From Polytrichum commune (Eukaryota; Streptophyta; Polytrichopsida; Polytrichales; Polytrichaceae): 64,000 nt of DNA. Shown here in pieces: positions 34,576 to 48,076 of this stretch (position 1 is its first letter; each line of letters starts with the position of its first letter). The position numbers and the translations under genes were made by a program. The notes below the pieces were generated by a model, which saw only the letters and a list, made by a program, of their open reading frames with translations, was not told where the DNA came from and did not search any database. The stretch lies in contig OX485805.1 in NCBI GenBank assembly GCA_950295325.1, positions 13,428,501-13,492,500 on the forward strand, written 5' to 3'.

Positions 34576-37500
34576 AAATGTCTGCTACATTCCACGTGAC
34601 CTTCTCTACTGTATAATTGCATAGTTAAAGGAGGAAGGTGACTAGTGGAAGTTAAATTTCAAGTTAGATTGTAAGAACATTAATAGAAACTAGATTAGTA
34701 TCATAGGTCTTTTGGTGGAAGTTTATATGATTATGCAATTCGCAAAGTATTGCACTAGAACAAAAGACAGTGTTGTCTACAATTAAAATCGTGTGATAGA
34801 ATTTGATGTGACCCAAGACAACTGCTTTGTAGTCAATCAATGTTGATGATGGTGGTCATCAGTCATATATTTAGATATAAATTTCAAAATTAAATATTGA
34901 TCGTATCTGTTTCTAATTTGGATCTAGGCTTCACTTGTTCTCATGATCAAAATCTTGAGTGCACTCAACACCTCCATCACTGTGCTCTACATTCTTCTTG
35001 CTCTACAGAAGCAGTTCAATGATCTGTTTATCGCATTGGACTTCACGGAGATTCATATTCCCACAAGTTCATCTCTTCTTCTATCACCTGTAAACATTTT
35101 AGATTGAGAGACAATATTAGGGAGAAAAAGGATTGAGGAACAAAATGCAAGACTATTTGCAGAACGGTATTGTGAAAGTTTCTTCACTCATATAGAGGTC
35201 TTGCCAAATTTTTGTGTTAGAAGTCTTACGCATGCCTCTCAACATGGCAGCCAGAATTCCAAGCAAATAACATGTCAAGTGTGCAGCATCCTCCCAAGTG
35301 TTTGGCTTCTTCTTGATCCAGTACTGCCGTATCCATGACCCTTGCCAACATGCAAGCTGCAAATGCCCAATCCTCAGTTACATGCTAACCATGTTTGCGC
35401 CATTAGGATGTCTACATAAAATTCTTGAGTAGCCTATTTAGTTTCTTTCAACAAATGGAATAATTCTGAGGTAGAAGGAATCCAAAGTATGATTCAATTT
35501 GGGCTGCACCTTCTCAACAAAATCTTGGTCGAGGTAACAAGGCTTTGTGTCCAAAGACAGGCCACAATGATGTGTCGACTAATGAAAGCTTACACCTTGA
35601 CTATGCTCGATATTCATGGGTGTAATCAGGGACCTTGATTCTTCAGTATTTTGCAGTTTAAGCTATAATAGAAATTGAACGCCTTTGCACATGCTTACGA
35701 ATACTATGTATATAATGGCAAGAATTTAGATGAAGTACATCAGGGCTTCAGGTCAACATTGTACAGCTCAAGCGTCATATGTTTTAGATAGCCAACGAGG
35801 CAATTCAGACCAGGATGAATGTCTATTGGAACTTACATGAGGCAGGAGCTAAACTTTCCAATGGTATAAGGGCATAGGGTAGCTCCGACACCAATCACCT
35901 TTCACACATGTGGCACTTTAGCCCTGGCAGATATCTGCACCAACAATTCCTCGCTTTTTCATTCAGGATGGATGGGGATAGACGAAATCACGTAATTGGG
36001 CTCAATCTACAGCAGCAACTGTAAGTGAGCATGACAAATTTCAATGAACAGCACATAACCTTGACCACGCACTTAAAAGCAAGCATCCATGACAAGCAAC
36101 AATTTATATATTAATTTACAATGACAACTACTACATTTGTAGTAGAGGAGCTGTTAAAAAGTCAAGCATCCAATGCGATCAAGTGATCGCTTAGTCACAA
36201 GCATAGTAGAGGAGCTGTTGAAATCTCTAATTGCTCTATGTGCTCTGCTACAATAGGAACAACCAAAAGGATGGGGATCCTCTCATACTTGTCAAATATG
36301 AAGTTGGGTGGGATATAAGGATCAGAATTTACCGGCTTGTAGGCAATCGTGGGATGTGGATTGCGAGGAAGCATACCCGGATAGGTGGGATCTGGCCAAT
36401 ATGCTTCGGGAATAGGCCAATCGCCTTGTCGCTGAGGTTGACCACGCCTTATCAATTATATTTTCCGTTGGCATGCCTGAGAAACCTGCAGCATAACGTA
36501 TTACTGGAGGAACCTCTGATGCATTTGTGAAGTGGTTCTCAGAATTACCTCAATGACCGGCATACCCACTTGTAATCTGAGACATCATGTATTCATATTC
36601 TATACAACATAGAGAAATCTGCTGAAATTTCCCAGAATGAAGTCTCGTACTGTACAAGAGAAGCATATTCGAAAAGTGAACACTGCTTCTTGTCAGCAAG
36701 AGATTGTGTCTTCTAAATTTTCCCACAAGTGCGAAGCACGTCTAGAAATCAACCACACTCGAAGACGAAAGACAAATACACAATTAGACTCCTTCATTTA
36801 GATTGTAATGCAAATGGTACTTACCCACTTGACCACATATTGGCAGATCAAACAGTTCCATCATACTGTCTTGTCCAACGGTCAGGTCCTCACATTCAAA
36901 AGGATGACTGGAAAGACATGGGTAGGGCTATAACTGAAATGAAAGATCTATAAGCAGAAACAAACTGCAACAGACAAACCTGTAGCGGAAGATTAGAGGA
37001 GTTGGGCGTGGACTCGAAGTACACGACAACACATGGGGGCAACATGGAGCTGTAACTTCTGTGTGCTGCATCATCACCTTCCATCTGGTTGCCACAAAAG
37101 ACTTTCCTCTGCAAGTGGAGAAAAACATCCTTCAAAGTCATCCAACCTCACTAAATAACTCAGCTACTTTTTTGAGAACAACTTCTTGTCAACTTGAAGG
37201 TGAGGTATCTGTGCTAAAAACTCATAAGATTGTCCAGTCTGTCCAGTGGCACTCACAAAAATTACTATAGTCCTTATCAGCGGCGTAGTTGACCTTTTTC
37301 ATGTCTTCGAAGATTAAAATACGAGAAACTAGTCAATATAGAATATTGCTCCATTCTCAGTACCGTGGACACACCTTTACAAAAAACTTTCTATCACATA
37401 AATCAATGAATATCCTAAAAGCACCAGCACTACAGAAGAGAACAGGAGGAGATAAAAGTTTCACAAAGAAACCACTCACACTGTGCATTCACAAAAATGT

Positions 37501-40500
37501 GAAATGTTGGCATCCATGACTACAGCTGACTGTCCACCTGAAATTGGAGCATTCTGAGGCAGAGGTCCACTCTTCTCCAACATTGTCACACTAATTGACG
37601 GTATTCTGCTATTCCAGAACGATTTCTATTTCATCATTATTTGGACTTTGGGAAAATACTGGCAGTAAGAAGCACAAAAGCTGATAGCAGAAGCACTGAG
37701 CACGCCAATAATTATGACAATCTCTAGATGTCCTCACCAAAAAAAGAATGGCACCAAAAGAGCATTTCGTTGAAAAACTTGTGACGGGTTGCACTTACTT
37801 TTGGTTAGGAATGCAATAAATTGTGCTTACTATATTTGGGAGTCTTCCCCCAGATACAATGTCATAGAAATATCATTCAAGCTTTTACATCATCGTGTAG
37901 TGATGACTACTGTTCAAAATGTGATTTTAGAAATGATCTGTCTTAGTAAGTTTAGTTTCTGGCAATGTTTTGTTCACCTCTTCAAATTATCTTCTTCCAA
38001 TACCGAAAAGTCCATATATCTTTCAAAAACAGGTTTTCCGCCAGATATATGGCACCTTTATCCACTTGCCTGATACTCACAATTATTCATTACATGTGAC
38101 TACATTTTGGAACCTGCCTCTAAAAGAAGATTTTCTACTCAAAGCTAGGCTCCTACTTGCCATTCAACTACATAAATTCCTGTCAAACGATTTCGATTGC
38201 TCCATAGATTGCCCAACAGGGGGGGAAATAGTCATATTCCCTTGAGCAGTGTGAGCAGTGTCAGACAGGTTTCTCCTCTAACAATTAGCGGAAGGTACTG
38301 AAGCTCAAGAGCACACAAATGGGATAAACATTAGGATGGGCCAGTGAAAGCACATGCAAGAACAAACCTCGTACATACAGGACCGGAGGGTGAATAAGGA
38401 AATCAGTGTTATATAGAATAACCTTAGAAACAGTTGCAAACACACGTTGATCCCAGCGAAGTAGCTCTGCTGCAAGATCAACTCCCACTGGAACAGGTCT
38501 CAAGGGTTGTAAGCTATTACTGACACCGTGCTGCAACACATGAATATATCCATACTTGAGAAATATAAACATACTGAGCACTATAAATCTCAGAAACCAT
38601 CTTTTAATCATTAGGATACGCTGCAGGGAAATTGCATACCAGAGAAGTAAGCTCCGTGCCATCCGTTAGGAACAAAATTGCCTTGTCTTGTTAATTGGAT
38701 GGATAGTTTGTTCTGAAGACAATCACAAGTCTAGCCTGGAAACTATCACTAAGCCAGTTTTGTCATGGAACGATACTCCATGACAGGAATAGAATGCTCT
38801 GAACTTCATAAGAAAATGGTCTATCTGTAACTTTACGTCCCACCGAACACGGAATTCAATATCTCAAAACTCGATCTTGGGAAAAATTAATATATCATGC
38901 TGACTCACCTGTGGATGACAAATATTCTCATTTTATTACTGGAAAAAATAACAGAGTCACCACGATTCCAACAAGAAGTGCTCGCAAGTCACGGAAAGCG
39001 TAACTCTGGGAATGAATGCACAGCCCACCAGCATGCACCTGCTGATTCTTGCAGGGATCATGACGAAAAGTGAAGCCAGAATTTCATGGACTCCAACTCT
39101 GATAGCCAAAAGTGGGTGGTAACATGACAAGTGCACATACTGCTTGCGGACCACAGTAAGCTTGATAGTATCCAGTAGTGTTGTAGAACAACTGCACCAA
39201 ACCACAACTTTTACTTTGGCAAAAATAAGTTTCAACCCCTGTTGATGAATTTGAAGCACAATATTAAGGTGAATCTTCATCATAAATATCTCTAACTGGA
39301 ACCTACTCAAGGGATTGAGCAGCCCAAATACACTGGCCCTATGTGAGTGATGGACGTACACAACTGTCTTCTCAACTGTCCAGACTAGTCCGAACATATA
39401 CATATTCTATCTGAATCTGGCCCTGAGGAAAAAAAGTGGCTAATTCCTCTGCACGAGCAATTGCAGTCATATTGTTCCCGCTTTCTTTAATCTTTTAAGA
39501 TCTGGCCAAAAACACCAAATGTAAAACATATTCAGATTTCGTGCTTCAAGCAAGCTGCCCAGCATAAGCCTCCAATGATGACATTTTAGAGCACAAATGC
39601 AGAATCCTGGGAGAAGGATGACAATTCTGCTTGAATACCTCATGCGCAGCAGCAATTTGAAACAAATTCTCCTTGGTCTCTGGAGGATGGTTTTCTGTGA
39701 ATGACTGCAATATAACTCTTATGTATAAATTCTACATATCAATAATTATTGTAAAATTGGCTTATAAAAGGTCAACCTGGAAATTTAGCTAGAGGACCAT
39801 TACTGAGGGGAATGAATTGAACAGGCCATTCTGAAGAGCAATTCTTAGATACATTAAAAAATCGCCTACATACGAGATTCACATTCCATTATAAAGGACT
39901 CTACATGCAAGGCATCATCTCCAAATGAATCTGTGACTGCTACATAGATACAATTAACAACTTTCCAAACTGCAATTTTCCATTCAGGTTATTCTCATTT
40001 AAATCTTAAAAAACCGAGTCATTTCTGTCAAATGTATCAAAAAATTCCTTCAAGCCAAACTATTTGGCTTTGTTGACTGGCTCCGCTGTGGGCTGTAATC
40101 CATAGGTTTCTTCTTGGTCAATAACACCACCCCTTACATCTGTTAATGCAACTAAAATATTTTGATATTAAAAAAATTAAATAACTTACAATTTTTTTTA
40201 AAAGAGACCATACAACCCTGCTTCCAAATATGGAACCTAAATGAGTTTGAGAAGCTCTTCATTGTTGTTTGTTCCAAGTTAGATTACGAAGATGTTCTCT
40301 AGTTTCTCTTGTGATGTGCATCCAACTTGTAGCTGTACAATTTGTTGGCATTTCACTAACATGAAAAATTCATGTATTAGTGCAAATATTTTTCAACAAA
40401 TATATATAGAATATAAATTCAAATTATTACAAAGATGTATATTTAAGTTTTTTACTTCTTTTGTTGGCCAACGTCTTCAACATGAACACTTTCTATCGGA

Positions 40501-42577
40501 ACATGTTATTTATCATAGCATAGACAATTGAATCATCTCATTGTCATGGAAATAGTTTTTTCACTTTTTACATAATACTTGAGCAACCAATTTTTTGAAA
40601 AATATTCTATTTGATATCCACATCTCTCAAACAATGATGTACATATATTTTTATATGTGAATTAAATGTTTTATAAAATTTTTCGGCTAGGAATCTAAAA
40701 CTATCAATGTCAAATTTATTCCTTATAAGGTTTCTAAATTGGTTTTGGGTACAAAGTAGCCACCTGCATCCTTAATACTAGTTAAGCGTCCGTCATCTAT
40801 ACTACGAAGGTAACCCAATGAAGTCTCAATGTACATTGTATTAGATCAAGCACTAGGCCGCCTACTTTGCAAATCACAAATATCATCTTTTGAATACCAT
40901 TCAAGGTATATTAACTTGAGTAGTAACATCACTACTAACCAATGCATGGATACCATTACTTGTATTGGCATATTACTCACATTTGTTAATAGCATGTTGG
41001 AGTTAAGGTACGAAGTGGGGACCTTGATGGTGTTCCCATCACAAAAATTGGAATACCAACACCCCCACCAATTAACCCATTCACTTTGTCATTTTTTCTT
41101 TTGTTACACCATGCTGTGAAATTAAAAACCTATTAGCAAACTTGGAAGACACATAAACAACAAGTTCTTAAACATGCTATGACAATATGATCCCTTAGAT
41201 TTCCAATTAATTGTCTCCATCTAGTAAGAATTTAGCACCTGAAAATGACAAATCTTCATCTAGTTGTTATTATAAGATTTTGATTAATTAATGGATTCTT
41301 ACAGTTCCAAAAAACATGCCTTATTTAGACACAAAAAAAATACAGTGTATCTAAGATAAATTGGACTCTATGCTCACATTATGTTAACCATTACACGCTT
41401 AAGAGTCAACATAATTGGATCGAACCTATATAACCATCTAGTAACCAAAAGCTTATAAACAAAAAATTGGGACACCACTTACACATGAGTTACATATCAC
41501 AATCTTCTGGAAACAACAATATTATGATATAATAAGATTTTGATGTCTGTATTATAATTTTCAATCGAATTCATGATATTTAGATTACTTTGTTATTCTA
41601 TTTGATGTGTGCCACGTTATACTACTACAAAGAAAAATTCTGACATAAGATTAACAATTAATTTTATAGGATAACTTCGTTATAAACCAAGACTGCATTA
41701 ACAGATGTAGCGATCAAGCAGCAGCTTCAATCTAGAGTATAACTTTATCTAAAGGAAATGCAATTGAGCTATGCTTGATGGAAATTATCTGCATCAAGGG
41801 GTTCCAGATATGAGTTTCTACAAGAGAATTAGAGCTTTACTTCGTTCCACGTCTACCTCGACAATAATTTTTTGAATATGACAGATTCACTCGATTGAAA
41901 AGAATCTACAAGCCTGTGCTATGAATTACTAATCCCCATGCATGTTGATCGAGGACAGGAGATTAAAGCTGAGCGAAGTTCTGCGGAAAGGCTGTAGACA
42001 GGAATGTGTAAACTAGAGGAATCGGTGATGTAGCACGGTAAAGAAGGAGAAGAAGATTCTGGTGGTGGTTCAAGAATTTGGTTGCTTCAACAACAATTCT
42101 CATCACCAGAAAATCGACATGATGAAGACCTCTGCATAGCGCCATCATGTGTTTGATGGTATATATATGCCACGAGTGTTGTAAGAATAAAAAACAGCAG
42201 ATTTGCTTACAAAACTCCATCGTGAGACCTAGGACCTTGTGTGGAGATCCCAATGGTGACTCTTGGCAGAACGTAAGAACAGTTCTAGTGGAACACGACT
42301 TGGTCCTTTGATGTCTAGAAGTTAGGAAAATCGTGAGGAAGAACAGGGAGACAGAACCTTCACATTTTGTCGCACTTGTTGAGCACCTCCTCCAGAATTA
42401 TACATGCCAGATACTACACAATGGGCAACGCGAAATACAAATGCTGTGAATGAGCCGACAATCTATTGCAGAAGAGCAAGAGAGAAGAGCGAACCAATCG
42501 GTTGGAGGTAAGGCTGGGTCGGCGAAGAGATCCACTGCGAAGGAACACACCATATAAAGATGGATCGCCAGCGCACA
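34576..42577 (-). other. Region with exon-like minus-strand segments of an unidentified gene
   Basis: Several segments read smoothly between splice-like borders. At 38370-38529, after TTGCAG, it reads GVSNSLQPLRPVPVGVDLAA then ELLRWDQRVFATVSK, ending at CGAG/GTTTGTTC. At about 39620-39712 it reads NHPPETKENLFQIAAAHEVF. At about 39140-39240 it reads CGLVQLFYNTTGYYQAYCG in a frame with stops on both sides. At about 36200-36460 it reads EAYWPDPTYPGMLPRNPHP. At about 36985-37110 there is a further open segment ending at CTACAG/GTTTGTC. I cannot match these to a family or join them into one reading. A many-exon gene or its pseudogene is plausible. The upstream end (42578-43098) is repeated at the left edge of the window. 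Confidence 0.3.
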
Positions 42578-43098
42578 CATATTTATACCACGGGAGATTT
42601 TACAAAAAAGTATAAGCCAGCACAGATTTCACCGAAATTGCAGTCAACGATCGTGGACAATAAATTTCTATATTGCTGCCACTTATATAGCTAGGTTGCT
42701 TGGGACCCACTTTCTAGCATTTTGTAGATCATCTCCACAAAACTACGCTACCATAATCATGTTTTCTCCATAATTGAAATTGTGATTCCTTTCAGCTATG
42801 TCCAGCCCTCCAGTGATGATCAGCGCAGTGCTCTTGATATGCTTCTGCGGATACCGGAGCCTAATCTCCCTAAACCTTGAAAGCATATTCTCTTTGTGCA
42901 CTTCAGTAATTTCAGCCTGCTGGATTTCAGATCACATTCCACATAGCTGATGAATACCGTAACTTGATATGATGTTGCAAAATTTCTCGGGTTTACATAT
43001 GAGCCTAAGTCTGTTGAGTCTACACTCAACGGTGACAGGTCTGTAATTCACGGTTGGCGTCATTTGTCTTTGATGTTGCAAAATGTTAACTCGACCCA
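42578..43098. repeat. Right copy of the 1-532 repeat
   Basis: Direct-orientation partner of 1-532. It abuts segment B almost without a gap (break at about 43098), so this junction is a rearrangement breakpoint. Confidence 0.85.
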
Positions 43099-43619
43099 AC
43101 CCAAATGTTTTATCTTCATAAAGTTAATACTCAATTTCATTTTATTGAATGATCTCTTCATCATCGATTTCACGAGTTTATAATTTTTTATAATTTATGA
43201 ATATTTTCTTAGTATCTTCTATATTATACTTGAAGTGGCATGATTGTTGGTTTGAATGAGATGTTTATTTTTTTTCTTATATTCTTAATTTTTGTTTCTT
43301 CATCATAGATAATTTTTCATAAGAAGACATTGACGACTACGACGATGATGGAAGCAACCATCTCACATTATTCTATTAGTTTCCAAATAACATTTGTCAC
43401 TTGAATTCCAACACAGAAAGATCATACATGTTTTTATGGTATATTAGCCTCATAGGTGTGCTCCTTTTGATGATGCCTCATAACTTCTCATTTGTGGCAT
43501 GTTCTCAACAAAATACACTTAGAAACATGTTGTTGTGATACATTTGCAAAAAAAAAAAAAAAATCCCCTGGTACCAAGGCCTACCGAAATGCATTGCTTT
43601 GGACTATGACATGAGTCGT

Positions 43620-44230
43620 GGGAGCAAGCGCGTTCAAATATACAAAAAAAGTGCTTTGGAATACGAAAATCATAATTTTTTTGGTCAATCGCCTAAAAGT
43701 AGTAGCAAAGTGTTGTTTAAATTGGATTTTTTTGTTCATGGTGTCCTCCATTGATATGGAAGGTAGTCAAATATAGAATATCAAGATGAGATCCTCAAAA
43801 ATCATCATTAAAGGTAATGCTCAAAAAGTAATGGCTAAATCTGGTTTTGGACGTAGATTTCATGACCTTAAATTATTTGAAGTTGGATTTTCTTATATTT
43901 CTTAAATTCATTATAAACTTGAGGGTACCATTAGAACAAAAATTAGAAAAAATATATTTTATTTTATTTTATCATGTTTAAACAAGTTCCAAACAATTAT
44001 GTGTTCAATATATCTACTTGCACACTACTTTCATCCTCTTCTAAAATATGTAGAATTTTCTTGAAAAAACAATTTTCAACATAAATTGCTTGGCTTTGTA
44101 GATCAATATGTTTTTCAAATGTTTATGATTTTTTCCTTCAAAAAATTAAAAATAAGTATATAGTTTTGAATCACTTTCACTTAAACCTATGCAAGGTAAT
44201 GGAGTTGTGTCCTTGACCGTGCTTGCGCCC
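43620..44230. mobile_element. 611-bp inverted-repeat insertion, B only
   Basis: Absent from copy A (A runs straight through near 13770). The left end reads GGGAGCAAGCGCGTTCAA; the right end in reverse reads GGGCGCAAGCACGGTCAA. No convincing target duplication or coding capacity is visible, so the superfamily is unassigned. Confidence 0.7.
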
Positions 44231-45183
44231 TCTTCCATTTAGCAACAATATGAAGGAAAAAAATAATTACACATAGTCTTAATGGGACTCTTTAAAGCAC
44301 AATAATGTACATGAATTGGTCAAGCAACACATCACATCTAGATGTACTTTTCTTGCCAAAATCAGAACCAAATTCATACTCATCAACCTATATGAAAGTA
44401 GCTTGTAATTAAAGGTCCATCACTCTTGCCTCCAATTGAGTTTTGTTGATTTTTATACTTAACATGAAAGCCACAAAGCACATGCTTTCCTTGTGCTTGC
44501 CAATCTCTTCTCTAGAAATACACCTAGATGTGATGCATAAAGCATTTTGAATATACAAAGACATCAAACGAAACTAAAATAACATTATTACACTCTGGAA
44601 GCCTTTTATTTGTAGTTAGGGTGCATTTCCATTTCAATGTAACACCTTAAATGATAAACCAAAGATTCGTCTTTAAGATTGGCCCCAGTCGTCAACTATC
44701 CCAATCCCTACAAAGAACACATTATGTCATTGTGGTCTTATGAGATAATTGGAAACAAGGCAAATTTTGTGTTTGAATGTTACCTTGACAACTCCATTAG
44801 AGGGAGATTTGCTTCCCTATTTTAAATTTAGCATTAGGTACCCTCAAGTTGTTTTACTAACTTGATCATCACATTCATTTCAACCATTATTTCGTAGAAA
44901 ACATACCCTATTACTCTATGAAATTAGGCTTTTCAACTCCACCTAGATGTAAATGTAGTCTTATTAGCTATTTGGCTTCATGAATGTTAACATTCAATAT
45001 TATTCCAGCTCAATAGGAAACTGAAATGGAACGTTGATCTCATCAAGAGTCTTTGACATAACTTTATGTCCATGACAAGCATATTGGATAGAATTTCCAC
45101 CATCTCCTTTCACTCTGTGATATGGACTCACAAAGCAAATACAAATTACCATTGATTTTTTGTTATTGTAGTGTGTTGGAGAC

Positions 45184-45185
45184 TA
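45184..45185. other. Empty target site of the pogo-like element
   Basis: GTGTTGGAGAC-TA-AACCC corresponds to the two flanks of the 14816-15570 element in copy A, joined at one TA. Confidence 0.85.
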
Positions 45186-45212
45186 AACCCATCTAGCTTC
45201 ATATGTGTAGAG

Positions 45213-46530
45213 ATTGTTTGTACCCTTTATGTTTATTAACAATGGGGAGTAGATATTTTCTTAACACATATAGAATGTTAACACCGTAACATATACAGAG
45301 TTTAACGAACAAGAAAATAACAATTATAAATGTAATGCAAATAAAATACTATTGAAACATAAATGAGGTTTCAAAATACAAATGAGGAGTTTCATTCCTC
45401 CATTTCCAATCTTCTAGGGTGGAAGGCATCTATGGGGGTCTACTAGAGTTGATTCACATGGAGGAGATGAATCTCTTTCTCAAAGTTTTCTAGTTTCTTA
45501 ACCATATGCATAACATCAGTATATCTTTACACATGAAAATTGTAGCTACTTGTGAAATAGATCTCTTTGGCTCATGCTATAGAATTTCATTGCAGCTCCT
45601 ATCAAAAGATCATCCACAATGGTGGCACCATATTCTTGCATCATTGTAAACCAAGAAAACGAAGAATTCTCAACCTCAAGGCAAGATACCTTTCTTACCA
45701 AACCTCTTCATGTGAATTGACCATTTCCAAGTTGCTCAAGATAATGGATTTGTTGGACATAGACATGGAAGCACCTCAAATTATTAGGAATTTAGCATTT
45801 ACCCACAATGTTAGAGCTATGTTGCCAATACGTTGCCCTGACTGAATTTGACTTTGTCAATACATTAAGATCTCTTTCTACTAAGCCAAACTAAACGTTG
45901 AAGTGTTTTTCATCTCTACTCCTCCTAGATTCAATTGATAGATAGTTTCTAAATTGACTCTAAACCACAAGGATACAAAGTCTAACCACAAAACTAGAAT
46001 AACACCCTCAAAATTCTAGAGACAAAACTCTCAACCGCCATAGAAGGTTTGGAAGGAAGATTTTGGATAAGCATAATCCACTTGTTAGATGTCAAATTCA
46101 ACCCAAACTACTACTGTTAGAATGATCATTCCAATAGCTTTCTAATGACATGTGATTTGACATACAAAATTGGAAGTCAAAAGCAACAATCCAAAGAATT
46201 CAAACATTGCTACATTGTGGTTCAAGCAACTAGGACAAACTAAGTTAACGAGACTTGAGAGGGATTTGCAATCAATATCCTAAACTTCATCATCTCTAAT
46301 TGGGGTTTTATTTGATGTGTTATGTATATGATATGTTAGATTGTATGATATTATATATTATAATAATAAGTTAACATATATAAAGGGAAAATATACAAAG
46401 AAAGAATAGTCATTCATGTAACACTTAACACTTAATGTCTTTGTAGTCTCTCTAAGTAGGAAGTAGAAAAAATGTTTATACATATGGAATTTTACCACTT
46501 ATAAAGGCAACACTTAGAAAGGGTAGACTG
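45213..46530. mobile_element. Insertion of about 1.3 kb, B only, unclassified
   Basis: Copy A passes directly from GGTGTGCAGA to TAACATGATTG. Copy B has about 1318 extra bases between ATGTGTAGAG and CTGTAACATG. A GTAGA repeat lies at each edge and could be a 5-bp target duplication, but the ends do not read TG...CA. Inside, short open frames (for example 45567-45845 on the plus strand) have no domain I recognise. Confidence 0.55.
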
Positions 46531-46586
46531 TAACATGATTGTGCTGATGTAAGGTGACGTCTTGACAGCAAATGACCACATGTTGA

Positions 46587-46594
46587 TAGACAAG
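46587..46594. other. Empty target site of the 1342-bp hAT element
   Basis: TAGACAAG stands uninterrupted here between TGTTGA and GATCAAAGCCTG. In copy A TAGACAAA is duplicated around the hAT insertion. Confidence 0.9.
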
Positions 46595-47163
46595 GATCAA
46601 AGCCTGTCAGCAAGAACATGAATCTTTCATTTAGACAAATGCAGGAAGAATTTCTCAAGGCCTTGATTATCTATAGGTCTTCCTGTTTTGGTGGTTGATT
46701 CGTGTACCAACAACTCATATGAGTAATATGCCATAAAGGTATATGATGAAGGGATGCATAGATGTTACTGGTCAAAATTTGGATAGTCTGCCAATGCCAT
46801 CATTCGATTGAAGCGTGAAGAGGTAGCACCCACGACAGATGCTACTTTTGTGATACCTAAGGTAGATGGGTCTTGAATTATTACTTTTTCCAACTAGCCC
46901 ACTTCTTCTAGGATATGGAAGATGCAATGAATGCAAGATAGTTACCAAATCCAAATTCAAAGAGGGCGTAGCCACTTTCCTCATAGTTTTTGGAGCTCGC
47001 ATGACTATCTTATTCATTATCGAAGTGAAGATCCTCATGTTCATTGAATGATCATAAAAATTCTATCAATTACGTTGACTATTGAACCTAGATTGGTTAT
47101 CATATTTTGAGAATGGAATCCAATCTTTCTTGAACACATGTCTTTTTGGGTATGCATTCTTGG

Positions 47164-47637
47164 AGCCACACCAAACCTCATACCACTTGAATATAGGTGC
47201 CCAAATAGAAAAGCAACCACACAAGGGCTGTCTACCTAAGTCTGGTCGTGTTTTGAATTGTTAAATCAGCAATGTCTGCTGATACAGAATCAATAATGAC
47301 TCCCATTTGCAGAGTCAATAATTCAGGACCACATCGTCAATGATTGGGCACGCGGCACTAATCAACAACTTAGTATTAAAGAAAAAATCTTGCAATTTTG
47401 CTCCTGAATCCGCTCTGCTGACAGCCTGTGAGGCATCACCTGTCACTGGAGCACCTTATTATTGAGCCATGCATCAGCCCACACAATGATCATCAACCTT
47501 CAAATAATTGTGCATTGTGTCAAGGCACCCAACATGGCAAGAGACGTTCAACTAGTGTTGAAATTTGAAGCTGGGGATGCAGATAATATGTCACAAACAC
47601 AGGTTCTGGATACCATTTACAGCTAAACAAGTTCTAC

Positions 47638-47674
<37 letters not shown>

Positions 47675-48076
47675 TTCAGTGAGCCGCAGAGGACCCCTTA
47701 TGTTTTCTTGAAGCCACACCAAACCTCATACCACTTGAATATAGGTGTCCCAGTAAGAAAAACAACCGAATAAGGGCTGTCTACCTTAGTCGGAAGTGTT
47801 TTCAGCAAAGTCTGTTGATACAGAATCAATAATGGCTTTAATTTATCGAGTCAATAATTTGGGACCACATCGTCAATAATTGGGCACCAGGCACTAATCA
47901 ACAGCTAGGTATTCAAAAACAAAACTTGCTGTTTTGCTCCCAAATCCACTCTGCTGGCAGCCTCCTGTAAGACATCACCTATCACTGGAGGACCTTATTA
48001 TTGAGCCATCCATCAGCCCACACAATATCATCGAACTTCAAATAATTGTGCATTGTGTCAAGGCACCCAACAAGAT
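47164..48076. repeat. Tandem duplication, period 548 bp, B only
   Basis: AGCCACACCAAACCTCATAC starts at 47164 and again at 47712. Both copies continue through the GGGCTGTCTACC, GGGACCACATCGTCAAT and TTGTGCATTGTGTCAAGGC landmarks. Copy A has a single version (about 17611-17975). The two copies have already diverged by small indels. Confidence 0.85.
47640..47671. repeat. (TA)n microsatellite
   Basis: About 15 TA units, near the junction of the 548-bp tandem duplication. A shorter TA run lies at the corresponding place in copy A (about 18103-18117). Confidence 0.95.

Noticed and set aside
36729-36953. Plus-strand 74-codon frame with CLVQRSG, reminiscent of a MED25 vWA segment
   Set aside because: Only a seven-residue coincidence; the surrounding residues do not follow the family.
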